Assembly: GCF_001514115.1 (NCBI RefSeq)
Contig: NZ_KQ948460.1
Coordinates: 186,001-250,000, forward strand
Reading direction: 5' to 3'
DNA from: Streptomyces olivochromogenes
GTDB lineage: Bacteria > Actinomycetota > Actinomycetes > Streptomycetales > Streptomycetaceae
DNA: 64,000 nt
Below are positions 7,156-15,446 of the stretch, one piece after another. Position 1 is the first letter of the stretch. Each line of letters opens with the position of its first letter. Under the pieces are notes generated by a model. It was not told where the DNA came from. It did no database searches and saw nothing but the letters and a program-made list of their open reading frames with translations. The position numbers were made by a program, and so were the translations under genes.

Positions 7156-8238
7156 TGCGTCCCAGAGATCTGCGGCGTAGTAGCCCTTGAGGACGCTTCC
7201 GGCGGTCTTGATGTTGCGGGAGGCGATGGGCTCGGTGTCGCCGGTCATGTACTCCGAGAGCATCTTCGACAGGCGCCGGCTGTCGAGCGGCTTGCCCTGG
7301 AGATCGGCCCATGGAGCGTCATCGAGGGCGTTGAGGCGGTCGAGGATGGCGATGGTGGGCAGGCGGTCGATGCCCACCATGACGTGGTCGCGCAGGTCGG
7401 TCAGCAGTCGGATGCCGAGACTGCCTTTGTCGTTGGCCCTGGATGCGGTCACCAGCGCGACGCATGCCTCGCGTGCCCGTTCGGGCCAGTCGCCGCTGGC
7501 TGCGTCGGCGATGGCGAGCAGGGATTCCCACACGTCGGCGGGCCGGTCGGTGACGCCGTCGGGCATGTCCGGCCAGGCGCCCATGACGAACCCGCGGGCG
7601 TGTTCGGCCCATTGGGCGAGGCGGTCACGCAACTTGTGTCCCTCCGCCTCGTGGATGCGGGCCCGGAAGGCTTCCACACGTTCGTTGCGGGCCCGCCGGC
7701 GCATGCGGATGACGATGGAGCGGGTCATGATCGTGTCGGGCAGGTTGCCGAGTCCGGCGACCGCGACCCCGCAGTACGAGGGGAAGGCCTGGACGGTCTG
7801 GTTGCCGCCGTCGCCGATGCACCGGTAGGTGACGCCGGTGCGGCGGTGTCCGGCGTTGAGGAACCCGCGCAGTTCCTCGTTGTCGCCTGCCTTGGGGCCG
7901 AAGACGGTGTCGATCTCGTCGAACAGGATCGTGGGCCGACCGTTCGGGTTGGACACGGACCGGAACAAGGCGGCGGCGGACGCGTTGACGGCCGTCATGG
8001 GCTCGGGAACGAGGGTTTCCACGACTTCCAGCGCCCGGGACTTGCCCGATCCCGGCTCCGGGGAGAGGAACGCGAGGCGGGGGGTGGAGTCGAAGCAGTC
8101 GAGCAGGTGGGCGTGCGCGTCCCACAGCGCGACGGCGACGTAGGCGGCCTCGTGCGGGAAGACGTTGAAGCGGCGGTGGAAGGCTTCCACCTCGTTGAGC
8201 AGGGCCGCTCCGTCGATGGACGGTTCGGGGGTGGTCAT
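7084..8238 (-). CDS. DUF3631 helicase-like replication protein
   Basis: A 384-aa protein. The P-loop is SPEPGSGKS near residue 60, followed by a Walker B-like ILFDEIDTVFG and the family signature EELRGFLNAGHRR, then GLGNLPDTIMTRSIVIRMRRR. This is the DUF3631 domain, found in actinomycete integrative elements and phages next to primase-polymerases, where it probably acts as the replicative helicase/ATPase. The start ATG at 8238 overlaps the previous stop (ATGA), so translation is coupled. The C-terminal end (GYYAADLWDAWARY) is typical. The last ~40 bases of the gene carry part of the GTAGCGG repeat cluster. Confidence 0.85.
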   Translation of the reverse strand: MTTPEPSIDGAALLNEVEAFHRRFNVFPHEAAYVAVALWDAHAHLLDCFDSTPRLAFLSPEPGSGKSRALEVVETLVPEPMTAVNASAAALFRSVSNPNGRPTILFDEIDTVFGPKAGDNEELRGFLNAGHRRTGVTYRCIGDGGNQTVQAFPSYCGVAVAGLGNLPDTIMTRSIVIRMRRRARNERVEAFRARIHEAEGHKLRDRLAQWAEHARGFVMGAWPDMPDGVTDRPADVWESLLAIADAASGDWPERAREACVALVTASRANDKGSLGIRLLTDLRDHVMVGIDRLPTIAILDRLNALDDAPWADLQGKPLDSRRLSKMLSEYMTGDTEPIASRNIKTAGSVLKGYYAADLWDAWARYCPPPPESPLPPLPGMENTA

Positions 8239-8588
8239 GCGGCGGTCCTCCCTTCCTGGGGAGTGCGGAGCGGGCATTCGTCGCGGTGGGTGGTGTGGTC
8301 GCCGATCAGGGCGAGCACGCGGGCTTTGCCTACGGCGCTGCGGTCCCAGCCGCACGCACACCTTGAGGTGGCGGTCGGGACGGCGCCGCGCGGGACGCAG
8401 ATGTGCAGCCACGCGATGGGGTAGCGGCCGTCTCCGGTCTGCGGGTCAGGGCGAACGGCAATGGGGACGCCTTCGGCGACGCCCTTCGGCTCGCCCACCG
8501 CCGGTGTGTCCACAGGCTGTGGAGCGGCGTGCGGCGTGACCGCAGTGGGGGTGATGCTCTTCAGAGGGGGACGGGAAGGGGCGGTCAT
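8235..8588 (-). CDS. Small Cys/His protein in the replication operon
   Basis: A 117-aa protein, coupled by ATGA overlaps to both neighbours. The N-terminal ~45 residues are Pro-rich and probably disordered. The C-terminal part has CACGWDR..VG...VLALIGDHTTHRDECPLR, a Cys/His arrangement (CxC, H, H, C) that could bind zinc. Proteins of this kind accompany primase-polymerase/DUF3631 pairs in Streptomyces elements. Its role, perhaps as a replication accessory, is unknown. Confidence 0.7.
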   Translation of the reverse strand: MTAPSRPPLKSITPTAVTPHAAPQPVDTPAVGEPKGVAEGVPIAVRPDPQTGDGRYPIAWLHICVPRGAVPTATSRCACGWDRSAVGKARVLALIGDHTTHRDECPLRTPQEGRTAA

Positions 8589-9478
8589 GCCGCGTCCCGC
8601 CGGCGCTGGTTATGGGCGATGGACCAGTCCAGCGCGCTGCGGAGGGTGGCGCGGCACTGGGACGGCGGCAGTCCCACCGCCTCGCCTGCCTTCTGAAGAG
8701 CCTGCTCTACCTCGTGTCGGGGGAGGTTGCCCCACGCGATGAAGCGCCCCATGGCTCGCGCTGCCCGGAACAACCTCGCCTCGCGCTGGCCGAGTTGGGC
8801 CCCGGAGACGTTGCGGACTTCATTGCCGAGTGCGGTGTCCGCGTATCGGCGGGATTGCACCGTTACGGGCACTGAGGGGGCCTGTACGGGCCTGGGGGCC
8901 GGTTTCAGGATGCTCAGCAGCCACGAGGGCAGAGAAGCCGCCACGGGGCCGCTGACGGTTTCGTAGGGTCCGGCGGGGGTGATGCTGCCCGCGGCGACGA
9001 CGTAGCCACCCCACGCCCGGGTATCGACCAACGGGGCAACAGTTCCTGCCGTGTTGGCCAGCCGCACCCCCGACGGCGCCGCGAAGTACAGGTGCTGGCC
9101 GCCGCTCGCGGTCCGGGTCCGGTAGGTGTCGGGGACGGCGTGACCGGTGCGCTCGCAGAGCGCCGCAAAGGTCGCCGCGCCGTCAGGCGCCTCCCCATTG
9201 ATGTTGTCTTTGGGCATGTCGAGGTCGACGACCAGCAGCCCGGAAGGACCGGTGGCGATACCGACGTTGAACGCGTCCGTACCCCATGTGGTGCGGATGC
9301 GGTCCGGGTCGGTCGTCGCGCGCTGCTCCCACTTGCGGTGGCCTGTCTCGCACGCCCCGGTGCGCGGGCAGGCGGCTTCCCCGTGGAGGGCGGGGCGCTT
9401 GGTGCCGGGACGGAGCGGGAACACGTGCCAGCCGCGGACGGCGGCGGCCAGCGCCGCGTTCAACAGATGACTGTTCAT
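8585..9478 (-). CDS. Bifunctional DNA primase/polymerase
   Basis: A 297-aa archaeo-eukaryotic-type primase-polymerase (Prim-Pol). It shows GWHVFPLRPGTKRPA at the N-terminus, the metal-binding LLVVDLD, the SGGQHLYF box and DTRAWGGYVVAAGS. It presumably primes and copies the excised circle together with the DUF3631 protein. The start ATG at 9478 overlaps the stop of the methyltransferase remnant (ATGA), and the stop overlaps the next gene. The family usually has a C-terminal helicase; here that role appears split into the separate DUF3631 gene. Confidence 0.9.
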   Translation of the reverse strand: MNSHLLNAALAAAVRGWHVFPLRPGTKRPALHGEAACPRTGACETGHRKWEQRATTDPDRIRTTWGTDAFNVGIATGPSGLLVVDLDMPKDNINGEAPDGAATFAALCERTGHAVPDTYRTRTASGGQHLYFAAPSGVRLANTAGTVAPLVDTRAWGGYVVAAGSITPAGPYETVSGPVAASLPSWLLSILKPAPRPVQAPSVPVTVQSRRYADTALGNEVRNVSGAQLGQREARLFRAARAMGRFIAWGNLPRHEVEQALQKAGEAVGLPPSQCRATLRSALDWSIAHNQRRRDAA

Positions 9479-10298
9479 GCGGCGGTCCTCCATTCGAGCC
9501 GCGCGGTGGTGTGGGCTCCGAGGAGCAGGCCGTAGGCGTGGTGGGCTTGTCGGGGCACGACGCCGTTGCCGAGGATCTTGAGTTGTTCCTTGCGGGGGAT
9601 GTTCGGCACGTCGGTGACCCAGCCAGCGGGGATGCCCATGAGCCATTCCACGAACGCCGGGGACAGTCGGCGGTTGCCGCGGGCGCCGGGCTCGGTCGGG
9701 CACGGTGCGGCGCGTCCGGTGATGTGCTCCCACCGTCGGATCGCGGGCCCGTAGTCGGTACCGTCGCTCGCGATCCATCGGGCGTCGAGCCGTACGGCCT
9801 GGCCGGGGAAGTAGTAACGGCCCTGGGTGTCGCGCTGGTTGGGTCCGCCGTGCCGCCCGTCCGACGCCGCCGGGGTGGGCAGCAGGTTCACCACGAACTC
9901 GTTCAGCGGGCGCGCGTTCCTGCCGAGCAGGTTCGACGCACCCGACTTCCAGTCCCGTGCCGCCGGGGTGGGCAGCAGGCTGCGGACGGCGTCCGTCAGG
10001 GTGCTCCCGTACCCGTTTCCGTATGGCGTCCCGTCCACGCGGAAATTTGCGGTCCCGGTGGAGTCGGACGCCTTCGGCGTGGGGAGCAGGCTCACCCCTC
10101 CGGAGGTGCCGGCAGCCTGGTCACGGTGGTGCGCAGGTTCATCCCGCCCTTGCGCTTCGGGGACGTGCCGGGGCCGCCAGTGCCGTCCGAGGTGGTGGGG
10201 GTCGGCATCAGCGGGATGGGCAATTGCAAACCAGCGGTCCCGCGGGTGCGGGGCGCCGACTTCGGGGTCACCAGCTCGTAGACATGTCCACCGTGTTT
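9475..10298 (-). pseudogene. Truncated, frameshifted DNA cytosine-5 methyltransferase
   Basis: The C-terminal ~200 residues resemble the end of C5 methyltransferases carried by Streptomyces elements: repeated LLPTP motifs in the target-recognition region, then RLSPAFVEWLMGIPAGW and LKILGNGVVPRQA. The catalytic PCQ and ENV motifs are missing. Upstream, the matching continuation (GHVYELVTPKS..., LMPTPTTSDG) lies in another frame and joins near 10110, and an in-frame TGA stands just ahead of it. The gene has therefore lost its N-terminal half and carries a frameshift. Translation of the tail may still couple to the primase gene. A 289-codon frame is open across the region, but its first ~80 residues are not methyltransferase-like. 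Confidence 0.72.
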
Positions 10299-10843
10299 TC
10301 ACGTGAGAGTGGGGCCGTACGAGGGCACCAAACCGGGGGCGCATGGCTGGCCGACCACCGCTCCATCAACCTCGCGTCCAGCAGCACCCGCAGATGCCTC
10401 CCCACCGGTCGCTGCCGGTCATAGTGACTGACCAGCTGCATCATGCTCGCGGGAGTCCCGAGCGGCGCCGGCAGCACGGCCCATACAGTCCCGATTAGTT
10501 GCCCCGAGCCCGTCGCCCGACCAACCAAAGTGGTCCATCGGGCTGTCCGGCGAACTGTCATGAAAGATCGAGGATAGTTTAAAGGATCAATCCTTTAAAC
10601 TCATTGATTAGGCAAAGAGGTTGTCAAAGGGGCAACGTTCTCGCGCTCGCGGGGTCGATTCGCGCTGACGGAGCACGAGATTCCGCTTGCTTGCCTACAA
10701 GGCCAATCTATAGCCAATGGCCCATATTCAATCGTCATGCTCAAGTCTCGCTCAGATCAGTCGAGTTTCCTTGACGATCACTCAGGCAGTCCGCGATTGT
10801 TCTGTTCATGCCGTTCCCGGGGGGAGCGACAACGGAGGGAACA
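10299..10843. other. Noncoding region between the two gene blocks of the middle element
   Basis: It holds the upstream region of the minus-strand replication operon, including the palindrome at 10576-10601, and the upstream region of the exported-protein genes on the plus strand. A weak promoter-like pair (TTGACG at 10771, GATTGT at 10795) precedes the latter. A 97-codon minus-strand frame (10268-10561) is open, but I do not recognise it. Confidence 0.45.
10576..10601. promoter_or_regulatory. Perfect AT-rich palindrome, probable operator
   Basis: Two perfect 12-base arms (AGTTTAAAGGAT and its complement) separated by CA. It stands upstream of the minus-strand replication operon in DNA much more AT-rich than its surroundings. 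This fits a dimeric repressor site, perhaps GntR/Kor type, though no repressor gene is present in the element. Confidence 0.6.
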
Positions 10844-11446
10844 ATGAACGCCATAACTCGCGCATGCACAGCCGCTGCGCTGACCGCTTTTCTCGCTGTG
10901 GGATCCGGGGGCGTGGGCACTGCATTTGCGGAAGACGCCCCGACGCCGGTCAATGCCGACCAGGACGGGAACCCGATCCCTCAGGCACCGGACGAGGCCG
11001 ACGCCGTCACCAACGGTCCGGTGCACCCGGACGGCTGCCCGCCCGACCCGAGCATCTCCATCACCAACGCCAAGAGCGTATTCGTCGGTGACAAGTCCAA
11101 GACCGTCTACGGACAGTCCGGCGTCACGCTCTCGGTCTCGGTTGCCAAGGGCCACACCTGGACCGGCACCGTCACCTATGCGGCAAAACTCAGCGAGTCG
11201 ATCATCGTCGCTTCCGCCGAGGAGACCTTCGGCGGCTCGGTTTCCTACGCGAAGACCACCACCGTCACCCTTGGCGGCTCGTGGAAGGTTCCGGCGAGCC
11301 AGCGGGACGGATGGCTCGCCCTTGGCTCGAAGGGATATTCCTTCAACTGGGAGAAGGGTTCCTACAACGGTGGCTGTAAGTGGATCGTCTCGAACCACGG
11401 GACCGCCAAGCTTCCGGCACTCTCGCCCTACATCGCCCACTCGTGA
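10844..11446 (+). CDS. Exported protein of unknown function (element cargo)
   Basis: A 200-aa protein. The start ATG at 10844 has GGAGGG 5 bases upstream. A Sec signal peptide is clear: NAITR, a hydrophobic core (AALTAFLAVGSGG) and an AFA-ED cleavage site near residue 30. The mature part is Thr/Ser/Val-rich, probably all beta, with two cysteines (in GCPPD and GGCKW) that could pair. I do not recognise the family. It is followed by a lipoprotein gene 15 bases downstream, so the two are probably co-transcribed cargo acting at the cell surface. Confidence 0.75.
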   Translation: MNAITRACTAAALTAFLAVGSGGVGTAFAEDAPTPVNADQDGNPIPQAPDEADAVTNGPVHPDGCPPDPSISITNAKSVFVGDKSKTVYGQSGVTLSVSVAKGHTWTGTVTYAAKLSESIIVASAEETFGGSVSYAKTTTVTLGGSWKVPASQRDGWLALGSKGYSFNWEKGSYNGGCKWIVSNHGTAKLPALSPYIAHS

Positions 11447-11461
11447 GTTGAGGACGATCTG

Positions 11462-11959
11462 ATGAAGCTGCCCCTGCTGGCCGTCGGCCTGTCGGCCCTG
11501 GTGCTTGTGTCGGCCTGTTCCGGGGGGGCTCACTCCCAGGCGACCGCCACCCACGGGGCGACGCGGCCTCCGGCAAAAGCGACGACGGGGACCGGCGCGA
11601 CCCCCTCTCCGATACAGACCCCAACGAGCCCGGACCGCCTTCCCAATCCGATCCAGTCGTCACTCCCTGTCGGATCGAAGACGCTGTACACGAAAACGGG
11701 TCACGGTAAGGGTGGTGTCACGCTTCCCGCGTCAGCGGGGAAGGCCTCATCCATCACGGTGATGTGGACATGCGCCGGTCCCTCCAATTTCGACGTCATC
11801 GCCACCGGAAAGCGTCTCGCCGGGTCTCAGTGCGGTGACGGGACCGGCGTATTCACCGCAGAGATACCGCACACCAAAATGCACGAACTGGCGTGGAAGT
11901 TCTCAGCCGCCGATTCGGTGATCTGGCGAATCGTCGTCACCCAGCCACCCGGGAAATAG
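11462..11959 (+). CDS. Lipoprotein of unknown function (element cargo)
   Basis: A 165-aa protein with a type II signal peptide: KLPLLAVGLSALVLVSAC, lipobox LVSAC with Cys19. A Thr/Pro-rich linker of ~45 residues follows, then a ~100-aa domain with ITVMWTCAGPSNFDV and a second Cys in GSQCGDG, probably a disulfide. A GAGGA ribosome site precedes the ATG. It lies directly behind the exported protein gene, and both should sit outside the membrane. Confidence 0.78.
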   Translation: MKLPLLAVGLSALVLVSACSGGAHSQATATHGATRPPAKATTGTGATPSPIQTPTSPDRLPNPIQSSLPVGSKTLYTKTGHGKGGVTLPASAGKASSITVMWTCAGPSNFDVIATGKRLAGSQCGDGTGVFTAEIPHTKMHELAWKFSAADSVIWRIVVTQPPGK

Positions 11960-12164
11960 AAACGAGCGCACTGACGCCCGACAGAATCCGTCGCGTTCTT
12001 CGGCCGAGCTATGCGACGCGTTCTCGCGCCGGGCCACGCTCGTCAACGAGAAGGTCGGTGGAGACGTGAGCCGCCAGAAGAAGGCCACAGTGTCCACGGC
12101 GACCAAGCGGGCCGAATTTTAGTGGGTGCCGGCCAGCCCACCCCCGCCGGAGATATGGATGGCC
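11960..12164 (+). other. Region with a possible small gene relic
   Basis: A plus-strand frame without a clear early start ends at the TAG at 12120-12122. Its tail reads SAELCDAFSRRATLVNEKV then GGDVSRQKKATV. A GTG at 12066 with GGTGGAG upstream could start an 18-aa peptide. This may be the 3' end of a lost gene; I see nothing else here. Confidence 0.25.
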
Positions 12165-12187
12165 GGGGGCCAAACGGGGGGCCAAAC
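12165..12187. repeat. Direct repeats left of att, possible integrase arm sites
   Basis: Two tandem copies of GGGGGCCAAAC, the same motif found beside the left att copy at 5407-5428. They stand ~105 bp inside the right end of the middle element. Confidence 0.5.
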
Positions 12188-12290
12188 CCGGCAACCAAGC
12201 CGGGACTGACCCGGACAGCAATGGACGGCGCTGGAGCCGAACGAGAAGGTCAGTGACCACGAATCAGGGTCACGAACGCGCCTGATCGCG

Positions 12291-12333
12291 TTCGGGACGA
12301 AGAGGTCGTGGGTTCAAATCCCGCCACCCCGAC
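12291..12333 (+). other. att: Attachment site (tRNA-Pro 3' half), copy 2
   Basis: Identical over 43 bp to 5313-5355, and again only the 3' half of a tRNA-Pro-like sequence. It forms the junction between the middle and right elements: the right end of one and the left end of the next. Confidence 0.88.
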
Positions 12334-12348
12334 AGCTAAATAGCAGTT

Positions 12349-12383
12349 CAGAGGGCCCTTACCGGATCGGTAGGGGCCCTCTG
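12349..12383. terminator. Hairpin after the second att copy
   Basis: A 10-bp stem (CAGAGGGCCC) around a GC-rich loop, directly after att and before the broken integrase. A near copy follows the third att relic at about 19694-19727, showing that the two ends are related. Confidence 0.6.
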
Positions 12384-12427
12384 GTGTTGCTGCGTGTCTA
12401 TCTGCGTGTCTATCGATTCCTGTGCGC

Positions 12428-13480
12428 CTACTGCCGCTGCTGGACGGTGCCGAAGATGCCGTCCATGACCACGGCGGCGGTCTGGATCACGGGCCGGATC
12501 TGCTTCCGGTAGATCTCGTCGGTCACGGCCGTGCCGGAGCGACCGACGAGTCGGGAGATCTCCTCCGGCGGGACGCCCCTGTCGGGGAGCAGGGACACGA
12601 AGCTGTGCCGGAGCTCCCGGGGCGTCCACTCGTCAGCGTTGATCCCGTCGGCGTCCTTGAGCGCCTGGCGGAAGGCGCGACGGACGTTGGTCGCGTCGAG
12701 CGGCTTGCCCACGGCCGAGGAGGAGACGAGCCCGTGTTCCTCCCACCTGTCGTCAGCGGCGATCCGTTCCCAGCCCTGATCTTCGAATTGCTGCCAGAGC
12801 GCTTCGACGCAGCGCGCCGGCGTCCCAGGTGAGCGCCCGGAGTTCCTCGGTGCGAGCTCCAGTCAGCAGGGCTACGACGATGTACGCGTGCATCGAGGTC
12901 CCCTCAGCGCCCTTGAGCACGGCTTCAGCCTGAGCGAAGGTGAGCGCCTTGGAGGGGCGCCCGGCTTGACCCTGGGGCACTGAGCACAGCTCAACGACGT
13001 TGCGCTTGACCTTGTTCCGGGCCATTGCGCGCTTGACCGCACGGTTCAGGCAGGAGTGGACGGCCTGAAGCGAGCGTGCACTGAGGGTCGTTGCCTTGGC
13101 AGCGAGCCAGCGGTCGACGTCTTCCGCGCTGAGGTCACGGAGCTTCCGAGCACCGAGAGACGGCATGACGTGCTTCTGGCTCAGGAGCATGCAGGTCTCG
13201 ACAGTGCCGGGAACACGGCCCGACAGGCCGTACGCAAGCCAATCTGCGACTGTGTCCTTGACCATGTAGCCAGGGGGGTGGGTGCGATCGCGAGGGCGTC
13301 CTCGTGGTCCCGTAACACCTCCTTGAGCTTGTTCTTCGCCTCCGTCTCGGTCTTGCCACTCCCCCGCTTCACGATCCGTCTCCCGCTCGGATCGAAGCCG
13401 AGATTCGCCGTGGCGATCCAACGCTGTCTCTTCTCGTCCCAGTGCGGACCGCCGTCACCACGACTGCGTCGCTTGGGCAT
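12428..13480 (-). pseudogene. int: Broken tyrosine integrase of the right element
   Basis: Three frames together make one integrase. The N-terminus begins at the ATG at 13480 (MPKRRSRGDGGPHWDEKRQR). It shifts frame near 13275 to continue as MVKDTVADWLAYGL through ARTEELRALTWD. An internal deletion near 12830, probably around 100 bases, removes the stretch that normally follows TWD before RCVEAL. The C-terminus (PRELRHSFVSLLPDRG, the catalytic tyrosine in DEIYRKQIRP) ends at 12428. Two lesions make it inactive. It overlaps the xis remnant by one base (TGATG). Confidence 0.85.
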
Positions 13481-13672
13481 CAGGCGGCCTCCCCCAACTC
13501 CATCTGGCTCCGTATGAAGTCGCGTACGGCGTCGTCCGATATGCGGCGGCAGCCGTCGACCTACATGGAGGCCAAGCGCTGCGTGCGGATCAGGTCGTAC
13601 GCCTTGGAGCGGCCGACCTTGAGTCGCGCCATGACCTCGGGGACGGTGAGCAGTTCGGGCGCGGCGGTCGCT
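13480..13672 (-). pseudogene. xis: Broken excisionase of the right element
   Basis: The frame reads LLTVPEVMARLKVGRSKAYD and LIRTQRLASM, then a TAG at 13563-13561, then VDGCRRISDDAVRDFIRSQM to the TGA at 13482-13480. This is a standard pSAM2-type Xis with a stop inside the wing, where homologues have Lys or Arg. The start is not clear. Confidence 0.78.
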
Positions 13673-13985
13673 CGGGGGTTCCTTCCAGGTGGAGCAGGGC
13701 GGGGAGTTCTTCGCGGGCGGTCTCGCGGTTCTGGCGGATGTCTCGGGCGATGGAGGCCTCGAGCCAGGATTCGCCGGGGGAATGCCCGTGCCCGGCGTAG
13801 GCCCTGTGAGCGAGCACGAGCGTGGAGCCCTCCGCGTCATCCAGGTCTTCAGGCAGCCCCCTCTCCCGGCGCTCCTGACGGGCGCGGAAGTCGGCGCGGA
13901 CCTGGCGGCGCTCGGCGAAGGTCGAGGAGTTGTGGCGGGACTTGGTGAGGAAGTGCCCGCGGAAGCCGAGCATGTGGGCTGGGGT
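13673..13985 (-). pseudogene. repSA: C-terminal remnant of a RepSA-type replication initiator
   Basis: The minus-strand frame HMLGFRGHFLTKSRHNSST ... LVLAHRAYAGHGHSPGESWL matches the conserved C-terminal end of RepSA, the rolling-circle initiator of pSAM2-like elements. The N-terminal catalytic part is absent; immediately upstream is the stop of an unrelated membrane-protein gene. The rep-xis-int order confirms a pSAM2-type backbone. Confidence 0.7.
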
Positions 13986-14007
13986 GAGTGGTGGGTGAGG
14001 CAGAGAA

Positions 14008-14298
14008 TCAGCGGCGCCGCGGTTCCCACTCAGCCACGCTGAACAACCAAGAGCCGAACAGCATCACAACGATGCCGACCACCTTCAGCGTCAAGCTGAG
14101 GTGTGGCGCGTTGGTCAGAGAGTCGCTGACCAGATAGGTGATGAGCGCGGCAGCCAAGGCCAGTTGTGCCCAACCGAACACGACCGGGCGGCGGACATCG
14201 CTACGTTCCCACGCCGGCAGCCAGCCCCAGCCAAGGGTGGCGACTCCTCCGACGAGCAGCACCGGCGTGCCGACCACCTCGATCAAGCGCCAAATCAT
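14008..14298 (-). CDS. Small membrane protein
   Basis: A 96-aa protein. The ATG at 14298 has GGAGG 7 bases upstream. Three hydrophobic segments are visible (about residues 6-26, 38-58 and 67-86) with a basic C-terminal end (EWEPRRR). It resembles small uncharacterised actinobacterial membrane proteins. It abuts the truncated repSA and may have arrived with the deletion that removed the rep N-terminus. Function unknown. Confidence 0.65.
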   Translation of the reverse strand: MIWRLIEVVGTPVLLVGGVATLGWGWLPAWERSDVRRPVVFGWAQLALAAALITYLVSDSLTNAPHLSLTLKVVGIVVMLFGSWLFSVAEWEPRRR

Positions 14299-14438
14299 GA
14301 TCGGCCTCCACTTCGGAGCGGGATCCTGGCACACTCTCTGCGGATTGCCTAGCCGACCGCGTAGGCCAGCCCGGGCGGCGTTGTCCCATGGTCACAAGAG
14401 CTGTAGGGATATAGGCATGCGGCCTGATCGCACTCATC

Positions 14439-14687
14439 ATGAGCGCCATGCAGAGTGTCCAAGTGGGAGCAAGAACCGGCAAGACACGGGGATCGCTTGG
14501 TAGCGCCTCGGTCTGCCTCTTCGTGCTGGGGAGCTTTGACGCGGGGATTTACGTTGCCGAGTTGATCATGGATGGGGACCGCTACGTCGCCATGCTCGAG
14601 TCCGCATCTGGCCTGCTGTTCGCCAGCTGGATTGCCGGAGCCGTGCACCTTCGCCGGATCAGGAAGGTAGAGAGACAGAACGGGTAG
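14439..14687 (+). CDS. Small membrane protein, possible
   Basis: An 82-aa frame with two hydrophobic segments (about 23-42 and 55-70) and a basic C-terminus (HLRRIRKVERQ). There is no clear ribosome site ahead of the ATG, and codon bias is weaker than in neighbours. It could be real or a relic. Confidence 0.4.
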   Translation: MSAMQSVQVGARTGKTRGSLGSASVCLFVLGSFDAGIYVAELIMDGDRYVAMLESASGLLFASWIAGAVHLRRIRKVERQNG

Positions 14688-14871
14688 GGGTCACAGGCCT
14701 GCGGCGCCTAAGCAGTACAGCAGCGAAGTACAGCAACTCTGCCGGACAACGCCAACCGCCCACGCCCCCGACAGGCCGTCTGACCAGCCCACCAGACCTC
14801 AGCGGCCTCCGCGCCCGTAGTTCGCATCGAGCGTCGCACAGGTCGGCCCCCACCCGATTTCGCGATCTCCG

Positions 14872-15096
14872 TTACTTGTCCGCTCGGTAGAGCTTGATGT
14901 CCTTGTTGACGAACAAGTGGACGTAGCCGCACCGCCAGCAGATCAGGCCCGTGGCGTTCTCGCCGGCCAACTTTCCGAGCATGAACTCCATGCCGGCGCT
15001 GTTGAGCAGGACACGCCGCTCTCGGAACAGATCCCCTTGGCAGACCTGGCAGTTGAGCCAGGCTTCCCCCAGTGCTGCACGTACCGGCTTCGCCAT
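14872..15096 (-). CDS. Zinc-ribbon protein
   Basis: A 74-aa protein with two CxxC pairs: CQVC near residue 16 and CWRCGY near residue 53. The pairs are separated by ~37 residues and followed by an aromatic/basic tail (YVHLFVNKDIKLYR). The pattern is a zinc ribbon. It may bind nucleic acid or a protein partner; no family is recognised. Confidence 0.65.
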   Translation of the reverse strand: MAKPVRAALGEAWLNCQVCQGDLFRERRVLLNSAGMEFMLGKLAGENATGLICWRCGYVHLFVNKDIKLYRADK

Positions 15097-15446
15097 CCCG
15101 CGAACTCCCCCGTTCTTGCCGAGTGGTCGGAACCGAGACTACGGGGCAGTGCGAGCCGCCCACAGCCCGGGTGAGCGCGCAATAGGGCCGTCTGCACGGG
15201 GCTCGCCATCTGGCGGCCAAGAGTGCGGCAGAGGGGCACACGCGTGCCCTCCGCGTACCCGGTCGAACAGCGACCAGCGGGGAGCAGCGGGGATCCTCGG
15301 CGAGTCCCCCGAGAACCCGCAACTCGGCGTCTCGCCAGCTCAGCCCGCATCCGGTTACGCGATCTTTCAAACCGGTGCTCTACGGCACGACTACCACAGA
15401 CCAAAGCCGTTCCGCCCGTGCAGTAGCCTCCCCATGGAGGGGTGCC
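15097..15446. other. Noncoding stretch in the right element
   Basis: 350 bases in which I see no gene; the open frames have poor codon bias. Confidence 0.4.

Noticed and set aside
10268..10561. 97-codon minus-strand frame upstream of the methyltransferase remnant
   Set aside because: A short stretch looks protein-like, but there is no ribosome site, family or continuation; it overlaps the remnant. Kept only as a note in the intergenic entry.
13181..14029. 282-codon minus-strand frame across the xis and rep remnants
   Set aside because: Only its tail (the integrase N-terminus) is real; the rest is out of frame with the RepSA and Xis remnants.
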